Counted from the first letter of the stretch, positions 35,677-45,679 are shown. The stretch is 64,000 nt of DNA from Millionella massiliensis (GCF_900104655.1 NZ_FNWD01000002.1:744001-808000); one strand, 5' to 3'. Notes: generated from the letters alone by a model not told the origin. Translations and numbers: made by a program.

Positions 35677-38600
35677 CCGTAATCGTCGAGCAGCCCCACC
35701 ACCTGTGCATTCAGTTCGACTTTCGGGGTGCGGGTGCGCAGAGCCACCTTGACGCCGCTGTCCGGATCGAAGATGTGGAACAGCAGCGAGACGGGGCCTC
35801 CGGACGAAGCGGCCGTACTCGACAGGTCGGCAATGAATCCGGTCGAGAGGTCGTTGACGGGGATCGTAACGACCAGTTCCCGAATGTCGTTCTCCATCAC
35901 TTCGGAGAGGCTTTTCATGCTTTTGATAACGATCTCCAGCTCGCCGGGGCGGAAACGGCTCATCTGCACACGCCCTTTGACCAGAATCGAGTTCTGCTCG
36001 AAACAGAACGAGTGGAACGTTTCCCAATCCTTGCTCCAGAGGGTGAAGGTATGGCTTCCGCTGAAGTCCTCGATGGTGAAGCGGCCGTAAGGCTTGCCGG
36101 TCTTGGTAGTGAGGTACTGGGCCGAAGTGACCATGCCGGCCACCGTGAAGTCACGTTCGCGCAGAGCCTGCAGGTCATCCAACTCGCTGACGGTGTTGGA
36201 ACAGTACTTTTCGATCAGAATCCGGTAGTCGTCGAGCGGGTGCGACGAGAGGTAGATGCCGACCACGGCCTTCTCCTTTTCGAGGGTTTCGAGTTTGCCC
36301 CAGGTTTCTGCATTCGGAATTTCGGGTTTCTGCACCATCACGCCGGACATCATCTCGCCAAAGAGGCTGTTCTGCTGCTGGGCCCGCTCGGCCTGCACCA
36401 AGCCGCCGTAACGAACCAGCGACTCGATAAAGGTCCCACCCTTGCCGTCCTGCGCAAAGAACTGGCTGCGGTGGAACGGCGAGATGGAGTCCAGAGCGCC
36501 GGCCAGCGCCAGACACTCGATATTTTTGCGGTTGACGGTTTGCAGGTTAACTCGCTCCACGAAGTCGAAAATGTCCTTGAAGTCGCCGTTCGCGTTCCGT
36601 TCGTCGAGGATAGCCTGCACAGCATTCTCGCCGAGCCCCTTGATGCCGCCCATCCCGAAACGGATGTTCTGCTCGCTGTCAACCGAGAAGTGATGGCGGC
36701 TCTTGTTCACGTCCGGCCCTTTGACCGGGGTCCCCATCCGTTTGCACTCGTCCATAAAGAAGCTGATCTTCTTGATGTCAGACAGGTTACGGCTCAAAAG
36801 GGCCGCCATGAATTCGGCCGGATAGTGGGCCTTGAGGTAGGCGGTCTGGTAGGAGACGTAGGCGTAGCACGTGGAGTGCGACTTGTTGAAGGCATACGAG
36901 GCGAAGGCTTCCCAGTCGCCCCAGATTTTTTCGCATATCGCGCGGTCGTGGCCGTGGGCAACGGCTCCGTCCAGAAAATCGCCCTTCATCTTATCCAGCA
37001 CATCCTTTTTCTTTTTCCCCATCGCCTTACGCAGCGTATCGGCCTGCCCTTTGGTGAAACCGGCCAACTTCTGCGAAAGCAGCATCACCTGCTCCTGGTA
37101 GACCGTAATGCCGTACGTATCCTCCAGATACTCGGCCATGTCGGGCAGGTCATAGGTGATCGGTTCCCGGCCGTGCTTGCGGGCGATGAAGTTCGGAATA
37201 TACTCCATGGGGCCGGGCCGATAGAGGGCGTTCATGGCGATCAGGTCCTCGAAACGGTTGGGCTGCAGGGCGCGCAGGTGTTTCTTCATACCGGGCGATT
37301 CGAACTGGAACAACCCGGTGGTTTCGCCGTTGGAGTAGAGTTCAAAGGTCTTTTTATCGTCGAGCGGAATGGAGTCGATATCGAGGTCGATCCCCTTCGA
37401 CTCCTTGATGTTCTGCACGGCGTCCTTGATGATGGAGAGGGTTTTGAGCCCCAAGAAGTCCATCTTGATCAGCCCGGCATCCTCAACGAGACTCCCTTCG
37501 TACTGGACGACAAAGAGTTCGGCATCCTTGGCAGTCGAGATGGGGGCAAATTTTTCGAGGTCGTCCTGCCCGATGATGATCCCGCAGGCGTGGACGCCGG
37601 TCTGGCGCACGGAGCCTTCGAGCTTTTCGGCATAACGGAGCGTATCGCGAATCAACGGGTTTTCGGATTCGCGTTCGGCAGCCAGTTCGGGCACCTCCTT
37701 ATAGGCTTTTTCGAGGGTCGTACCGGGTTTGTCGGGCACCATTTTCGACAGGCGGTCGCTCTCGGCCAGCGGGAGTTTCTGCACACGCGCCACATCCTTG
37801 ATCGACGACTTTGCGGCCATCGTACCGAAGGTGATGATGTGCGCCACCCGTTTCTGACCGTATTTCTGCACCACGTAGTGCATCACGTCTTCGCGTCCGT
37901 CTTCGTCGAAGTCGATATCGATATCGGGCAGCGAAATACGCTCCGGATTGAGGAAACGCTCGAACAGCAGGTCGTAGGCAATCGGGTCGATATTGGTGAT
38001 TTTCAGACAGTATGCCACTACCGAACCGGCCGCCGAACCACGTCCGGGCCCGACCGAGACGCCGATTTCACGCGCTGCGCGGATAAAGTCCCACACAATC
38101 AAGAAGTAACCCGGGAACCCCATCCATTCGATCGTTTTGAGTTCGAAGTCGATGCGTTCACGGATGGCCGGAGTCAGTTTGTCGCCGGGATAGCGTTTCG
38201 CGGCTCCCTGCCACACGATATGGCTGAGATACAAGAACTGACGGGCGGTCAGCAGGAAATCGGAGACGGGGGCGCCGAGCGCGCGGATCTCCTCTTCGGA
38301 GGCGCAGGCATTGACCTTCTCCTTCACGGCAGCCAGTTCGTCGGGTTTGTCCTTGTAGATTTTGCCGAGCCCCACCTCAATCGACTTTTTGAGCGGTTCG
38401 AGCTCGACGACAAAATCGTCGGGCAGCAGGAAGTTCGGCATATAGGGTTTGTGGCTGAGCGAATAGTCCTCGATCTTGGCCACAATCTCCTGGGTGGTTT
38501 CGAGCGCTTCGAGATGATCCGGAAAGAGGGCGGCCATCTCGTCATAGTTCTTCAGGTACTCCTGTCCGGTGTAGCGCATGCGCTGGGGGTCGTCCAGGTC

Positions 38601-39311
38601 ACGGCCCGTACTGAGGCAGATCAGCCGGTCGTGGGCCGCCGCATCCTCGGCCAAAATATAGTGGACGTCGTTCGTGGCGATATACTTGATGCCGTACTTG
38701 GCAGCCAGTTTCAGCAGTTCGCGGTTGACCGTCACCTGATGGTCATAGACTTTGGCGTCGCGCTGCGGATCGCCCGTGCGATGCGCCTGCAACTCCAGGT
38801 AGTAGTCCTCGCCGAACAGGTCGCGATACCACTTCACGGCCGCATCGGCCCCCTCAAGATCGCCGTGCATGATGCGCTGCGGAATCTCGCCCCCGAGACA
38901 GGCCGAACAGCAGACGATCCCTTCGTGATACTTTTCGAGCAGCTCCTTGTCGATACGGGGGTTGTAGTAGAACCCTTCGGTCCAGGCATAGGAGACCAGT
39001 TTGATGAGGTTGTGGTACCCGTCAAGGTTTTTGGCCAGCAGGATCAGGTGATCGCCGCTGCGGTCCTCCTTTTCGGTCTTGTCGAAACGGCTGCGGGCGG
39101 CGACATAGACTTCGCACCCGAGGATCGGTTTGATGCCGGCAGCATGGGCGGCATTGTGAAACTCTTTTACGCCGAACATATTGCCGTGGTCGGTGATGGC
39201 CAGCGAGGTCATCCCGAGCTCTTTGGCGCGCGCGAGCAGTTTTTTGATAGCCGCCGCTCCGTCGAGGATAGAATATTGTGTATGTACGTGTAAATGAGTA
39301 AATTCAGGCAT
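35655..39311 (-). CDS. dnaE: DNA polymerase III alpha subunit
   Basis: 1218 residues from the ATG at 39311. An upstream start at 39350 lies inside the promoter box. The replicative polymerase: PHP domain from residue 1 (HLHVHTQYS metal motif and AITDHGNMFG), polymerase palm with VGPGRGSAAGSVVAYCL and the catalytic aspartates in PDIDIDFDEDGREDV, fingers with RQTGVHACGIII, then tandem HhH near 850-950 (GGIKGLGENAV), OB-fold near 1020-1100 (AGMVTSAQYLTTKTGKPYGRFTIEDF) and a C-terminal domain. Length fits Bacteroidetes DnaE. Followed by trxA. Confidence 0.98.
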   Translation of the reverse strand: MPEFTHLHVHTQYSILDGAAAIKKLLARAKELGMTSLAITDHGNMFGVKEFHNAAHAAGIKPILGCEVYVAARSRFDKTEKEDRSGDHLILLAKNLDGYHNLIKLVSYAWTEGFYYNPRIDKELLEKYHEGIVCCSACLGGEIPQRIMHGDLEGADAAVKWYRDLFGEDYYLELQAHRTGDPQRDAKVYDHQVTVNRELLKLAAKYGIKYIATNDVHYILAEDAAAHDRLICLSTGRDLDDPQRMRYTGQEYLKNYDEMAALFPDHLEALETTQEIVAKIEDYSLSHKPYMPNFLLPDDFVVELEPLKKSIEVGLGKIYKDKPDELAAVKEKVNACASEEEIRALGAPVSDFLLTARQFLYLSHIVWQGAAKRYPGDKLTPAIRERIDFELKTIEWMGFPGYFLIVWDFIRAAREIGVSVGPGRGSAAGSVVAYCLKITNIDPIAYDLLFERFLNPERISLPDIDIDFDEDGREDVMHYVVQKYGQKRVAHIITFGTMAAKSSIKDVARVQKLPLAESDRLSKMVPDKPGTTLEKAYKEVPELAAERESENPLIRDTLRYAEKLEGSVRQTGVHACGIIIGQDDLEKFAPISTAKDAELFVVQYEGSLVEDAGLIKMDFLGLKTLSIIKDAVQNIKESKGIDLDIDSIPLDDKKTFELYSNGETTGLFQFESPGMKKHLRALQPNRFEDLIAMNALYRPGPMEYIPNFIARKHGREPITYDLPDMAEYLEDTYGITVYQEQVMLLSQKLAGFTKGQADTLRKAMGKKKKDVLDKMKGDFLDGAVAHGHDRAICEKIWGDWEAFASYAFNKSHSTCYAYVSYQTAYLKAHYPAEFMAALLSRNLSDIKKISFFMDECKRMGTPVKGPDVNKSRHHFSVDSEQNIRFGMGGIKGLGENAVQAILDERNANGDFKDIFDFVERVNLQTVNRKNIECLALAGALDSISPFHRSQFFAQDGKGGTFIESLVRYGGLVQAERAQQQNSLFGEMMSGVMVQKPEIPNAETWGKLETLEKEKAVVGIYLSSHPLDDYRILIEKYCSNTVSELDDLQALRERDFTVAGMVTSAQYLTTKTGKPYGRFTIEDFSGSHTFTLWSKDWETFHSFCFEQNSILVKGRVQMSRFRPGELEIVIKSMKSLSEVMENDIRELVVTIPVNDLSTGFIADLSSTAASSGGPVSLLFHIFDPDSGVKVALRTRTPKVELNAQVVGLLDDYGFKYRIN

Positions 39312-39347
39312 AACGATCGTTCTTTTCCTACGCAGTTGGATTCCTGA

Positions 39348-39355
39348 CAAAGATA
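39348..39355 (-). promoter_or_regulatory. dnaE promoter -7 box
   Basis: Minus strand TATCTTTG, exact TAnnTTTG, 37 nt before the start codon at 39311. The -33 region (CTTC, 20 bp upstream) is weak. Confidence 0.65.
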
Positions 39356-39393
39356 GATTTTTCCTACCGCACGACGAAGGGAAAAACGAGAAA

Positions 39394-39436
39394 AAAACGG
39401 TATATGCTGAGGGTCAGCATATACCGTTTTTCACAA
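39394..39436 (-). terminator. Terminator downstream of ddh, bidirectional in form
   Basis: AACGGTATATGCTGA, GGG loop, TCAGCATATACCGTT: a perfect stem of about 15 bp flanked by A and T runs on both sides. On the minus strand it ends the ddh transcript before dnaE. Confidence 0.9.
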
Positions 39437-39610
39437 TCCGTTTCCACCCACGAACACCCCAGTTGAGAGGGTAACGACGGGCAGTCCTGTTTTCGAACGA
39501 CAGGGAGCAGAAAAGGGCACAAAGTTTCTCTCTGACAAAAGAGACCTACCGGTCCTTCAATCGAGATTACACGTCGGCTCCACCTCCCGCTCCACTCAGC
39601 AGGCCGTGGA

Positions 39611-40507
39611 TTATACCAGTCGGCGCACCAGATCTTCGCGTTCGCCGTAGAGGTAATCGATCAGCGGAATCTCGATCATGGTGTAGGCACCCGGTTTCTG
39701 GAGCAGCGAGGCACGAGCCGAGCCGACCATGATCTGAGCCGTCAGAGCCGGGTTGTTGATGCTCATGTTGAACTCAAAGCGCTGGTTCGGCGTTTTGCCC
39801 GACACCCCTTTACGGGTAAGGTTCACCCCGTGACCCATGTCGAGGAGGCTGTCCACCGATTCGACCTGCATCACGTGGGTTTCGTCATGTACGAAGTAGG
39901 GATCGGCTTTGATTTTGGCCGCAACCGTCGCGAAATCGTAACCCTCCTTCACTTCGATATAGACCATTCGGCGATGGATACCGGTACCGGTGGGGATGGT
40001 CATCGACAAAGCAGCCTTGACCCCTTCGATCGCTTTGACGGCAACGGTATGTCCCATGCTCATGCCAGGACCGAAGTTAGTGTAGGTCAAGCCTTTCGGA
40101 GCGCATACCTCCAGCAGGGCACGCACCATCGAGTCCGTACCGGGGTCCCAGCCGGCTGACAGCACGGCCACAGCGGTATGTTTGCGCGCCACGGCATCGA
40201 GCGCCCGACGGGTCTCAACGATATCGGTATGGATATCGAAACTGTCCACGGTGTTGATTCCCAGTGCAAGGGCCTTTTCGGCATACTCCTGAGCGCTGCG
40301 ACTGGGGGTGCAGAGGATGGCCACCTGCACATCGCTGAGCGCTTCCAGCGAGTTCACCACCTGATATTTGGCCAGTTCGGCGGGGACGTTCGACGCATCG
40401 CGCCGCACGATACCGGCAATCTCGAAGTCAGGCGCCGTTTCCAGCGCATCCAGCACGTAGTGGCCAATATTTCCATAGCCGACGATAGCTGCACGTATCT
40501 TTTTCAT
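39611..40507 (-). CDS. ddh: meso-Diaminopimelate dehydrogenase
   Basis: 298 residues from the ATG at 40507; the frame stays open upstream but that part lies opposite other genes. Catalyses NADPH-dependent formation of meso-2,6-diaminopimelate from tetrahydrodipicolinate, the one-step route to lysine and peptidoglycan DAP found in many Bacteroidetes. Rossmann motif [14 protein letters not shown] at 9-22, then VVNSLEAL and [15 protein letters not shown]; substrate region [17 protein letters not shown] and [15 protein letters not shown], both hallmarks of Ddh. Length is normal. It stands alone, divergent from the gene at 40619, and ends at a strong terminator about 175 bp downstream. Confidence 0.95.
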   Translation of the reverse strand: MKKIRAAIVGYGNIGHYVLDALETAPDFEIAGIVRRDASNVPAELAKYQVVNSLEALSDVQVAILCTPSRSAQEYAEKALALGINTVDSFDIHTDIVETRRALDAVARKHTAVAVLSAGWDPGTDSMVRALLEVCAPKGLTYTNFGPGMSMGHTVAVKAIEGVKAALSMTIPTGTGIHRRMVYIEVKEGYDFATVAAKIKADPYFVHDETHVMQVESVDSLLDMGHGVNLTRKGVSGKTPNQRFEFNMSINNPALTAQIMVGSARASLLQKPGAYTMIEIPLIDYLYGEREDLVRRLV

Positions 40508-40588
40508 TTTCCTGTAAGTTTTGATTTTTCCAAACACAAAGAAAACGAATTCGCCGCTTATCACCATAAGCAGAACGGGAAAAAAAGT

Positions 40589-40596
40589 TACCTTTG
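40589..40596 (+). promoter_or_regulatory. Promoter -7 box for the 40619-42603 gene set
   Basis: TACCTTTG, exact TAnnTTTG, 22 bp before the ATG at 40619. No -33 TTTG at the expected distance. Confidence 0.55.
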
Positions 40597-40618
40597 GAGG
40601 AATCAAAACCGCGACAGC

Positions 40619-41137
40619 ATGTCTATGATCTTCAAATTCAGGATGCTCAGCGACGAGGCCGAAGATTTCGTCCGCGACTACGAAGTCCCGTACGACATGA
40701 ATCTGGCCGATTTTCACGTCTACCTGCGTGAATCGATCGGCTACAGTCCCGCCGAGATGGCATCGATCTTCACCTCGGACTCCGAGTGGGAAAAGATACG
40801 CGAGTTCACCTCCGAGGATATGGGTTTCGACAACGACGAGGATGAGTTCAGCCCCGTCCACATGGCCCGCGTCACGTTGGGACAGCTCATGCACGAGAAA
40901 TTCGGCCGCCTGATCTACGTTTTCGATATCTTCAACGAGCGTCAGTTCTTCATCGAGCTGCTCGAAGCCAAATTCGCCGAAGAGGGCGTCAGCTACCCGC
41001 GCATCGTCACCGAAGCGGGCGAGCCGCCGCTGCAACGGCGTGCCGACGACGGCGACGACGACCAGCGGTCGATGTTCGACGAGGCGATGGACGAATTCGG
41101 AGACTTCACCGGCGATGACAACTACGACGACGAATAA
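40619..41137 (+). CDS. pRiA4b ORF-3-like (IS1096 TnpR passenger-type) protein
   Basis: 172 residues from the ATG at 40619. Begins [21 protein letters not shown], a strand pattern typical of the PRiA4_ORF3 fold, with WEKIREF and a long acidic tail ([23 protein letters not shown]). Despite the database label there is no transposon here; in Bacteroidetes this small cytosolic protein commonly sits just before miaA. Function unknown. Its last 23 bp overlap the miaA start, so translation is probably coupled. The acidic tail suggests a binding role, but that is a guess. Confidence 0.88.
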   Translation: MSMIFKFRMLSDEAEDFVRDYEVPYDMNLADFHVYLRESIGYSPAEMASIFTSDSEWEKIREFTSEDMGFDNDEDEFSPVHMARVTLGQLMHEKFGRLIYVFDIFNERQFFIELLEAKFAEEGVSYPRIVTEAGEPPLQRRADDGDDDQRSMFDEAMDEFGDFTGDDNYDDE

Positions 41138-42023
41138 CCGACGCCTGATTGTCGTCCAGGGTCCCACCGGCGTGGGCAAAACCGCCGCCGGCATCGTCCT
41201 GGCACAGCACTACGGCATCCCCGTGCTGTCGGCCGATTCGCGGCAGCTCTACCGCGAGATGACCGTCGGCACCGCCGTCCCCACACCCGCCGAGCAGGCG
41301 GGTGTCCCCCACTATTTCATCCAGAACAAAAGCATCCACGAGCCCTTCACGGCCGGCGATTACGAACGCGAAGCACTGGCTCTGCTCGACGGAACGCTCT
41401 TTCCGCAAACACCCGACGTACTGCTCGTGGGCGGGTCGGGACTCTACGTCGATGCGCTGCTCAACGGATTCGACGACCTGCCCGAATCCGACCCCGCACT
41501 GCGTGCCACCCTGGCCGCCACTCCGCTGGAGCAGCTGGTCGAAGAGTTGCGGCGTCTTGATCCGGACTACTACGAAACCGTCGACCGGCAGAACCCGCAA
41601 CGCGTGATCCGCGCCGTCGAGGTATGCCGACTGAGCGGCCGCCCCTACTCCGACCAGCGCAGCGGCTCGGCCAAACCGCGCCGTTTCGCCGTCCTCAAGA
41701 TCGGCATCACGCTGCCCCGCGAGGAACTCTACAAGCGGATCAACCGGCGCGTCGATCAGATGATGGAGAGCGGCCTGCTTGACGAAGCCCGCGCCCTCTA
41801 CCCGCAGCGTGCCCTTCCCGCCCTGCAAACGGTCGGCTACCGGGAGTTGTTCGACCACTTCGACGGCACGACGTCACTGGATGAAGCCGTAGCGCTCATC
41901 AAACGCAACACCCGGCGCTACGCCAAACGTCAAATGACCTGGCTCCGGCGCGACCCCTCGATCCGGTGGTTCGCACCGACCGAAACAGACCAAATGATCG
42001 GTTATATCGATGGGAATCATTAA
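41115..42023 (+). CDS. miaA: tRNA dimethylallyltransferase
   Basis: 302 residues from the ATG at 41115; upstream codons in this frame belong to an overlap with the preceding gene. Adds the dimethylallyl group to A37 of tRNAs reading UNN codons. P-loop GPTGVGKT at 16-23, [30 protein letters not shown], the [11 protein letters not shown] tRNA-contact region and C-terminal [11 protein letters not shown] and [18 protein letters not shown] are family signatures. It overlaps the acidic-tailed gene upstream by 23 bp and the metallopeptidase downstream by 14 bp. The start begins with an odd run of five Thr ([10 protein letters not shown]). Confidence 0.96.
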   Translation: MTTTTTNNRRLIVVQGPTGVGKTAAGIVLAQHYGIPVLSADSRQLYREMTVGTAVPTPAEQAGVPHYFIQNKSIHEPFTAGDYEREALALLDGTLFPQTPDVLLVGGSGLYVDALLNGFDDLPESDPALRATLAATPLEQLVEELRRLDPDYYETVDRQNPQRVIRAVEVCRLSGRPYSDQRSGSAKPRRFAVLKIGITLPREELYKRINRRVDQMMESGLLDEARALYPQRALPALQTVGYRELFDHFDGTTSLDEAVALIKRNTRRYAKRQMTWLRRDPSIRWFAPTETDQMIGYIDGNH

Positions 42024-42603
42024 GATATTGTTCCACGGCCGGCCGCCGCTCGTGCGGCGTGCCCCCGTCGATGCCGCCCGCAAGAGGGCGACACCGATCC
42101 ACTCGGTGCGCCGCAAATTTCTGTTGCGCGGCACCGAATATTCCGTCACGCTGAAACCCGCCGCCCTGCGCAACGGACTGACCCTTCAGGAGCAGACGAT
42201 GGTCGTCGCACTCCATCCGCCCACGCGTGAGAACTTCGAACAGTTCATGACCGGCTGGTACCGCCGTCAGGCACGACAGGCCTACGAAGAGGCCATATCG
42301 CGCTGGCTGCCGCAATTCCACGCCGCCGGCTATCCGCTTCCCCCGCCGCGGCTGAAGATTTTTGCCATGCGACGCGCCTGGGGTCGTTGTTACTACACGA
42401 AAGGGCTGATTACCATGAACCTGCACCTGGTCAAAGCCCCCGATCCGTGCATCGACTACATCATCCTGCACGAACTGTGCCACTTCGTCGTAAACAACCA
42501 CTCCCGCGAATTCTACCGGTTGGTCGAACAGTTCATGCCCTCGTGGCGAGAGGCCGACCTGCTGCTCAAGAACTTCGCCCGCGAAAAACGCATCATCCGC
42601 TGA
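42010..42603 (+). CDS. YgjP-like zinc metallopeptidase (DUF45/SprT-like)
   Basis: 197 residues. Zinc motif HELCH: His154, Glu155, His158, with a third ligand probably His164 in VVNNHSREFY. Upstream helices RQARQAYEEAISRW and the strand RAWGRCYYTKGLITMNLHLVKAP are the YgjP family pattern. Predicted cytosolic metallopeptidase-fold protein; substrate unknown. The gene starts inside miaA (14-bp overlap), so it is cotranscribed. The N-terminal 40 residues are Arg-rich. Confidence 0.9.
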   Translation: MGIIKILFHGRPPLVRRAPVDAARKRATPIHSVRRKFLLRGTEYSVTLKPAALRNGLTLQEQTMVVALHPPTRENFEQFMTGWYRRQARQAYEEAISRWLPQFHAAGYPLPPPRLKIFAMRRAWGRCYYTKGLITMNLHLVKAPDPCIDYIILHELCHFVVNNHSREFYRLVEQFMPSWREADLLLKNFAREKRIIR

Positions 42604-42843
42604 TCCGTCCGGAGCTATTGCCCCTGCCTCGAACCCCGGCAAACCGGTTGGCATTCGCGCAATACCCACAAAGCAACTCATCCGCAAAAGGGAGCAACCT
42701 CAACCGAAAAACCATTAACCGTTTCAATCAAAACCCACCCGTCTGCCAACGCCCGGCGACCCACAACACCTGCAAACCTTCATCCCTCGCAGCACGTACG
42801 GCCCCCCAACCGCCATCCGCAGGCAGACTCCTTACGAAAAACC

Positions 42844-43794
42844 ATGCAAAACATCTGTTGGAAAGGCCACGGCGCCATGTTTCTGGCCAATGTTTCGTGG
42901 GGGCTGATGTCCCCGCTGGCCAAAATCGTCCTGACCGGCGGCATCGTCACCCCGCTGGTACTGACCGACCTGCGAATCATCGGTGCGATGATCCTCTTCT
43001 GGATCGGCTCGCTGTTCCAAAAGCCCGAACGCGTCGCCCCGCGCGACCTGGCCAAACTGTTCGGCGCCTCGCTGCTGGCCATCGTCTTCAACCAGGGCTG
43101 TTTCATCTTCGGCGTGGGGCTGACCTCGCCTGCCGACGCCTCGATCATCACCACCAGCATGCCGCTTTGGGCCATGATCCTCGCCGCCTTCTTTCTGAAA
43201 GAGCCGATCACCGGCAAAAAGGTCGGCGGTATCGCCTTCGGAGCCTGCGGCGCACTGCTGCTGATCCTGGGCAGCAGCCAAACCCAGGCCGCCACCGCCA
43301 GCGGCGATAGTCCCGTGTGGGGCGACCTGCTGGTCCTCACCGCCCAGCTGAGCTACGCCTTCTACCTGGTGCTGTTCAAGAATTTCGTGGGTAAATATTC
43401 GCTCTTCACCATCATGAAATGGATGTTCACCTACGCCTTTATCTGCACCCTTCCCTTCTCGTACGACGACCTGATCGCCACGCAGTGGAGCGCACTCGAC
43501 GCCCGTGCTCTCGGTTCCATCGCTTTTGTGGTGGTGAGCGGCACCTTCCTCAGCTATATGCTGATCGTCATCGGACAGAAGAACCTGCGTCCGACGGTGG
43601 CCGGGATGTACAACTACCTCCAGCCGATCGTGGCCTGCATCGTATCGGTATGTCTGGGGCTGGATACCTTCAACCTCAGCAAACTGGCCGCAGTACTGTT
43701 GATTTTCGGCGGAGTCTATCTGGTGACCACCAGCAAGAGCCGCCAGCAGATGGACGACGAAGAGAAACGCTCGACGGATCCGCAGGCAGCCTAA
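42844..43794 (+). CDS. EamA/DMT-family transporter
   Basis: 316 residues with about ten transmembrane segments in two EamA repeats: first repeat from MFLANVSWGLMSPLAKIVLTG, including LTSPADASIITTSMPLWAMILAAFFLKEPITGKK, second from about 155 (GDLLVLTAQLSYAFYLVLFK) with GTFLSYMLIVIGQKNLRPTVAGMYNYLQPIVA. Inner-membrane metabolite exporter or permease; substrate not predictable. The C-terminal tail is short and charged. It stands alone in a monocistronic-looking unit after a 240-bp gap and is convergent with the helical-repeat gene at 43957. Confidence 0.94.
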   Translation: MQNICWKGHGAMFLANVSWGLMSPLAKIVLTGGIVTPLVLTDLRIIGAMILFWIGSLFQKPERVAPRDLAKLFGASLLAIVFNQGCFIFGVGLTSPADASIITTSMPLWAMILAAFFLKEPITGKKVGGIAFGACGALLLILGSSQTQAATASGDSPVWGDLLVLTAQLSYAFYLVLFKNFVGKYSLFTIMKWMFTYAFICTLPFSYDDLIATQWSALDARALGSIAFVVVSGTFLSYMLIVIGQKNLRPTVAGMYNYLQPIVACIVSVCLGLDTFNLSKLAAVLLIFGGVYLVTTSKSRQQMDDEEKRSTDPQAA

Positions 43795-43824
43795 GCCTCA
43801 CCTCGACCCTCACACTTAAAATAC

Positions 43825-43862
43825 CGTCCCCGGCAAACGGTTCGAACCGTTTGCCGGGGACG
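43825..43862. terminator. Perfect 38-bp palindrome between convergent genes, probable bidirectional terminator
   Basis: Two 19-bp arms with no spacer, centred on TTCGAA, GC-rich at the base. It lies between the stop codons at 43794 and 43957 of convergent genes. T runs are absent on both sides, so termination would be weak or depend on another factor. Confidence 0.65.
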
Positions 43863-43956
43863 ATGTCTATGATAGGAATGACAACCTGTACTACCCTTCT
43901 CCACTCCGCCCATAACCCACACACAATATTTCGCTGCCGTGCCAAAATTGCAGGCA

Positions 43957-45510
43957 CTACCCTCTCCGACGTCGGCTGTCGCGGTATTTCCGCTGGATAA
44001 TCTCGGCGATAGGGATATTCTTGATTTTGCTTTCCAACCACGAAATAATGTCGAGGTAAAAGAAGGGACGCCGCTCGTAAGGATGGGTCTCGAACGGTTT
44101 CAGATGCTCATACAGACGAATCAGCTCGCCCTTGAAGTTCGAAGCATAGGTGTGCGGAATGCGTTTGAGGAAGGTGATAATCTCGTGCTGCACGGAGTGC
44201 ATATCGTTGACCTTGACCACAAAAGCATAGACGTTTTTGATCTGATACTCCAGCGAATAGTCTTCGCCCGCCTCGTATGAGGCAATCAGGTGGAGGATAC
44301 GCGCAAACACCTGCAGGTCACGTCGGAACTCGGGATTCGGCATCGAGATGATGGTGTGCAGATAACTCATGCACTTCTTGTACTCGCCGTTACCGAAGTA
44401 GAGACAGGCAATTTTGTAGTGGAGCAACATCCGGTAATGTTCGTCCACACTGCGTCCGTACTCTTTGAGGAAGGCGTCCACATCGGCCGCCAGCGAAACC
44501 CCTTCGGCAAAGGTTCCCTCCATGAAATGGATGTTGATTTTGGCCTGCAGCAGACAAAGGTTCGAGACGATAATCAGGTTATCGGTCATCGGTTTGATTT
44601 TCGGCAGTTCACGTTCAAACTTTTCGACCACCTGGATCATTTGATCGTGACGACGTGTCATAAAGAGCACGTCGAGCAAACGGGCCACAGCCCGCACATA
44701 GTGGTCGTAATAGACCGAGATCAAATCGGGTTTTTCGTCGAAAAGGCCCACCCACCGACGGGCATAACGGTAGCACATCACAAAGTCGTGCCGGATGTAG
44801 CTGTACCAGACACGGGCCTGATAGAGGTACAGCCGCTCGTGAAAGCTCATGCCGCGATCGGAGTATCCGTCCAGACGCGCCTTGAAGAAATCGGTGACCA
44901 GTTTTCGGTCTTTTTCGCTGCGGACGTAACCCAACTGGAGATTCAGGCTGTACAGTTGCACCGAAAGGTTCGAGAGGGCATTGATGTTGGCGATCCGTTT
45001 GGAGAGCATCTCGGCCTGTTCGCTGAGCCTCTCGGCACGGTCCGAAGCACTGCGGTTCATGTGCAGCGACTCGACCCGCTTCTCAAACTCCACGATTTCC
45101 AGCGCCAGGGTGAAGTTCTGCAGTTCGAGGGCCATGGTTTTGGCCCGGTCCAGCATCTGCAACACCTGCCGGAACATGCTCTTGTCGTAGAGGATGCGGG
45201 CGAAGTCGATCATCTGACGGATCTCCATCACCCCAATGTGCTGCACGTTGAGCAGGCGCACACTGACCAGAATCTGCCGATAGAGATAGGATTTCATGTT
45301 GGGGAGCTGTTCCTTTTTGATCCCCGACTTTTTAAGCACCTTTTCCTCGTCATATTCGTCCAGAGCATCGAGAGCGTCGAACAGGGCAATGAATTTGGCC
45401 CCCTGGTTGGCCGAATGACGCGCGGCGAAGAGTTTGAAATTTCGTTTTTCCGCCTTGCTCATGGCATGGACCAGTTCGAACACGGCCTCCTGTTTCTGAT
45501 TCGAATTCAT
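43957..45510 (-). CDS. Bacteroidetes helical-repeat protein of unknown function
   Basis: 517 residues, no signal peptide or membrane segment. Not recognised beyond general type. Starts with a helix rich in Lys and Glu (VHAMSKAEKRNFKLFAAR), then helix pairs resembling TPR/SEL-like repeats from about 60 to 480 (RQVLQMLDRAKTMALELQNFTLALEIVEFEKRV, YLYQARVWYSYIRHDFVMCYRYARRW, KIACLYFGNGEYKKCMSYLHTII). The C-terminus is very basic (KYRDSRRRRG). Such a scaffold usually binds other proteins. It is single, convergent with the EamA gene and divergent from purM. Confidence 0.88.
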   Translation of the reverse strand: MNSNQKQEAVFELVHAMSKAEKRNFKLFAARHSANQGAKFIALFDALDALDEYDEEKVLKKSGIKKEQLPNMKSYLYRQILVSVRLLNVQHIGVMEIRQMIDFARILYDKSMFRQVLQMLDRAKTMALELQNFTLALEIVEFEKRVESLHMNRSASDRAERLSEQAEMLSKRIANINALSNLSVQLYSLNLQLGYVRSEKDRKLVTDFFKARLDGYSDRGMSFHERLYLYQARVWYSYIRHDFVMCYRYARRWVGLFDEKPDLISVYYDHYVRAVARLLDVLFMTRRHDQMIQVVEKFERELPKIKPMTDNLIIVSNLCLLQAKINIHFMEGTFAEGVSLAADVDAFLKEYGRSVDEHYRMLLHYKIACLYFGNGEYKKCMSYLHTIISMPNPEFRRDLQVFARILHLIASYEAGEDYSLEYQIKNVYAFVVKVNDMHSVQHEIITFLKRIPHTYASNFKGELIRLYEHLKPFETHPYERRPFFYLDIISWLESKIKNIPIAEIIQRKYRDSRRRRG

Positions 45511-45646
45511 GACGCAACAAACTTCCGGTTAGTATTGAGCTAACAAAGATACCCAAATTCCGCGCACTCCGTTCGCCACGGCCCATAGAAATCAGAAAAC
45601 GACAAATAACTGTTAAAACATTCACACGAAAAACAAAAAAATTAAA

Positions 45647-45654
45647 TAACTTTG
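45647..45654 (+). promoter_or_regulatory. purM promoter -7 box
   Basis: TAACTTTG, exact TAnnTTTG, 25 bp before the ATG at 45680. No good -33 element at the usual distance. Confidence 0.6.
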
Positions 45655-45679
45655 CGGACGTCAAAAAAAGGTATACCAA

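Noticed and set aside
40619-41137. Transposon remnant, because of the IS1096 passenger-type label
   Set aside because: There is no transposase, terminal repeat or composition shift; this protein type is a normal neighbour of miaA in Bacteroidetes.
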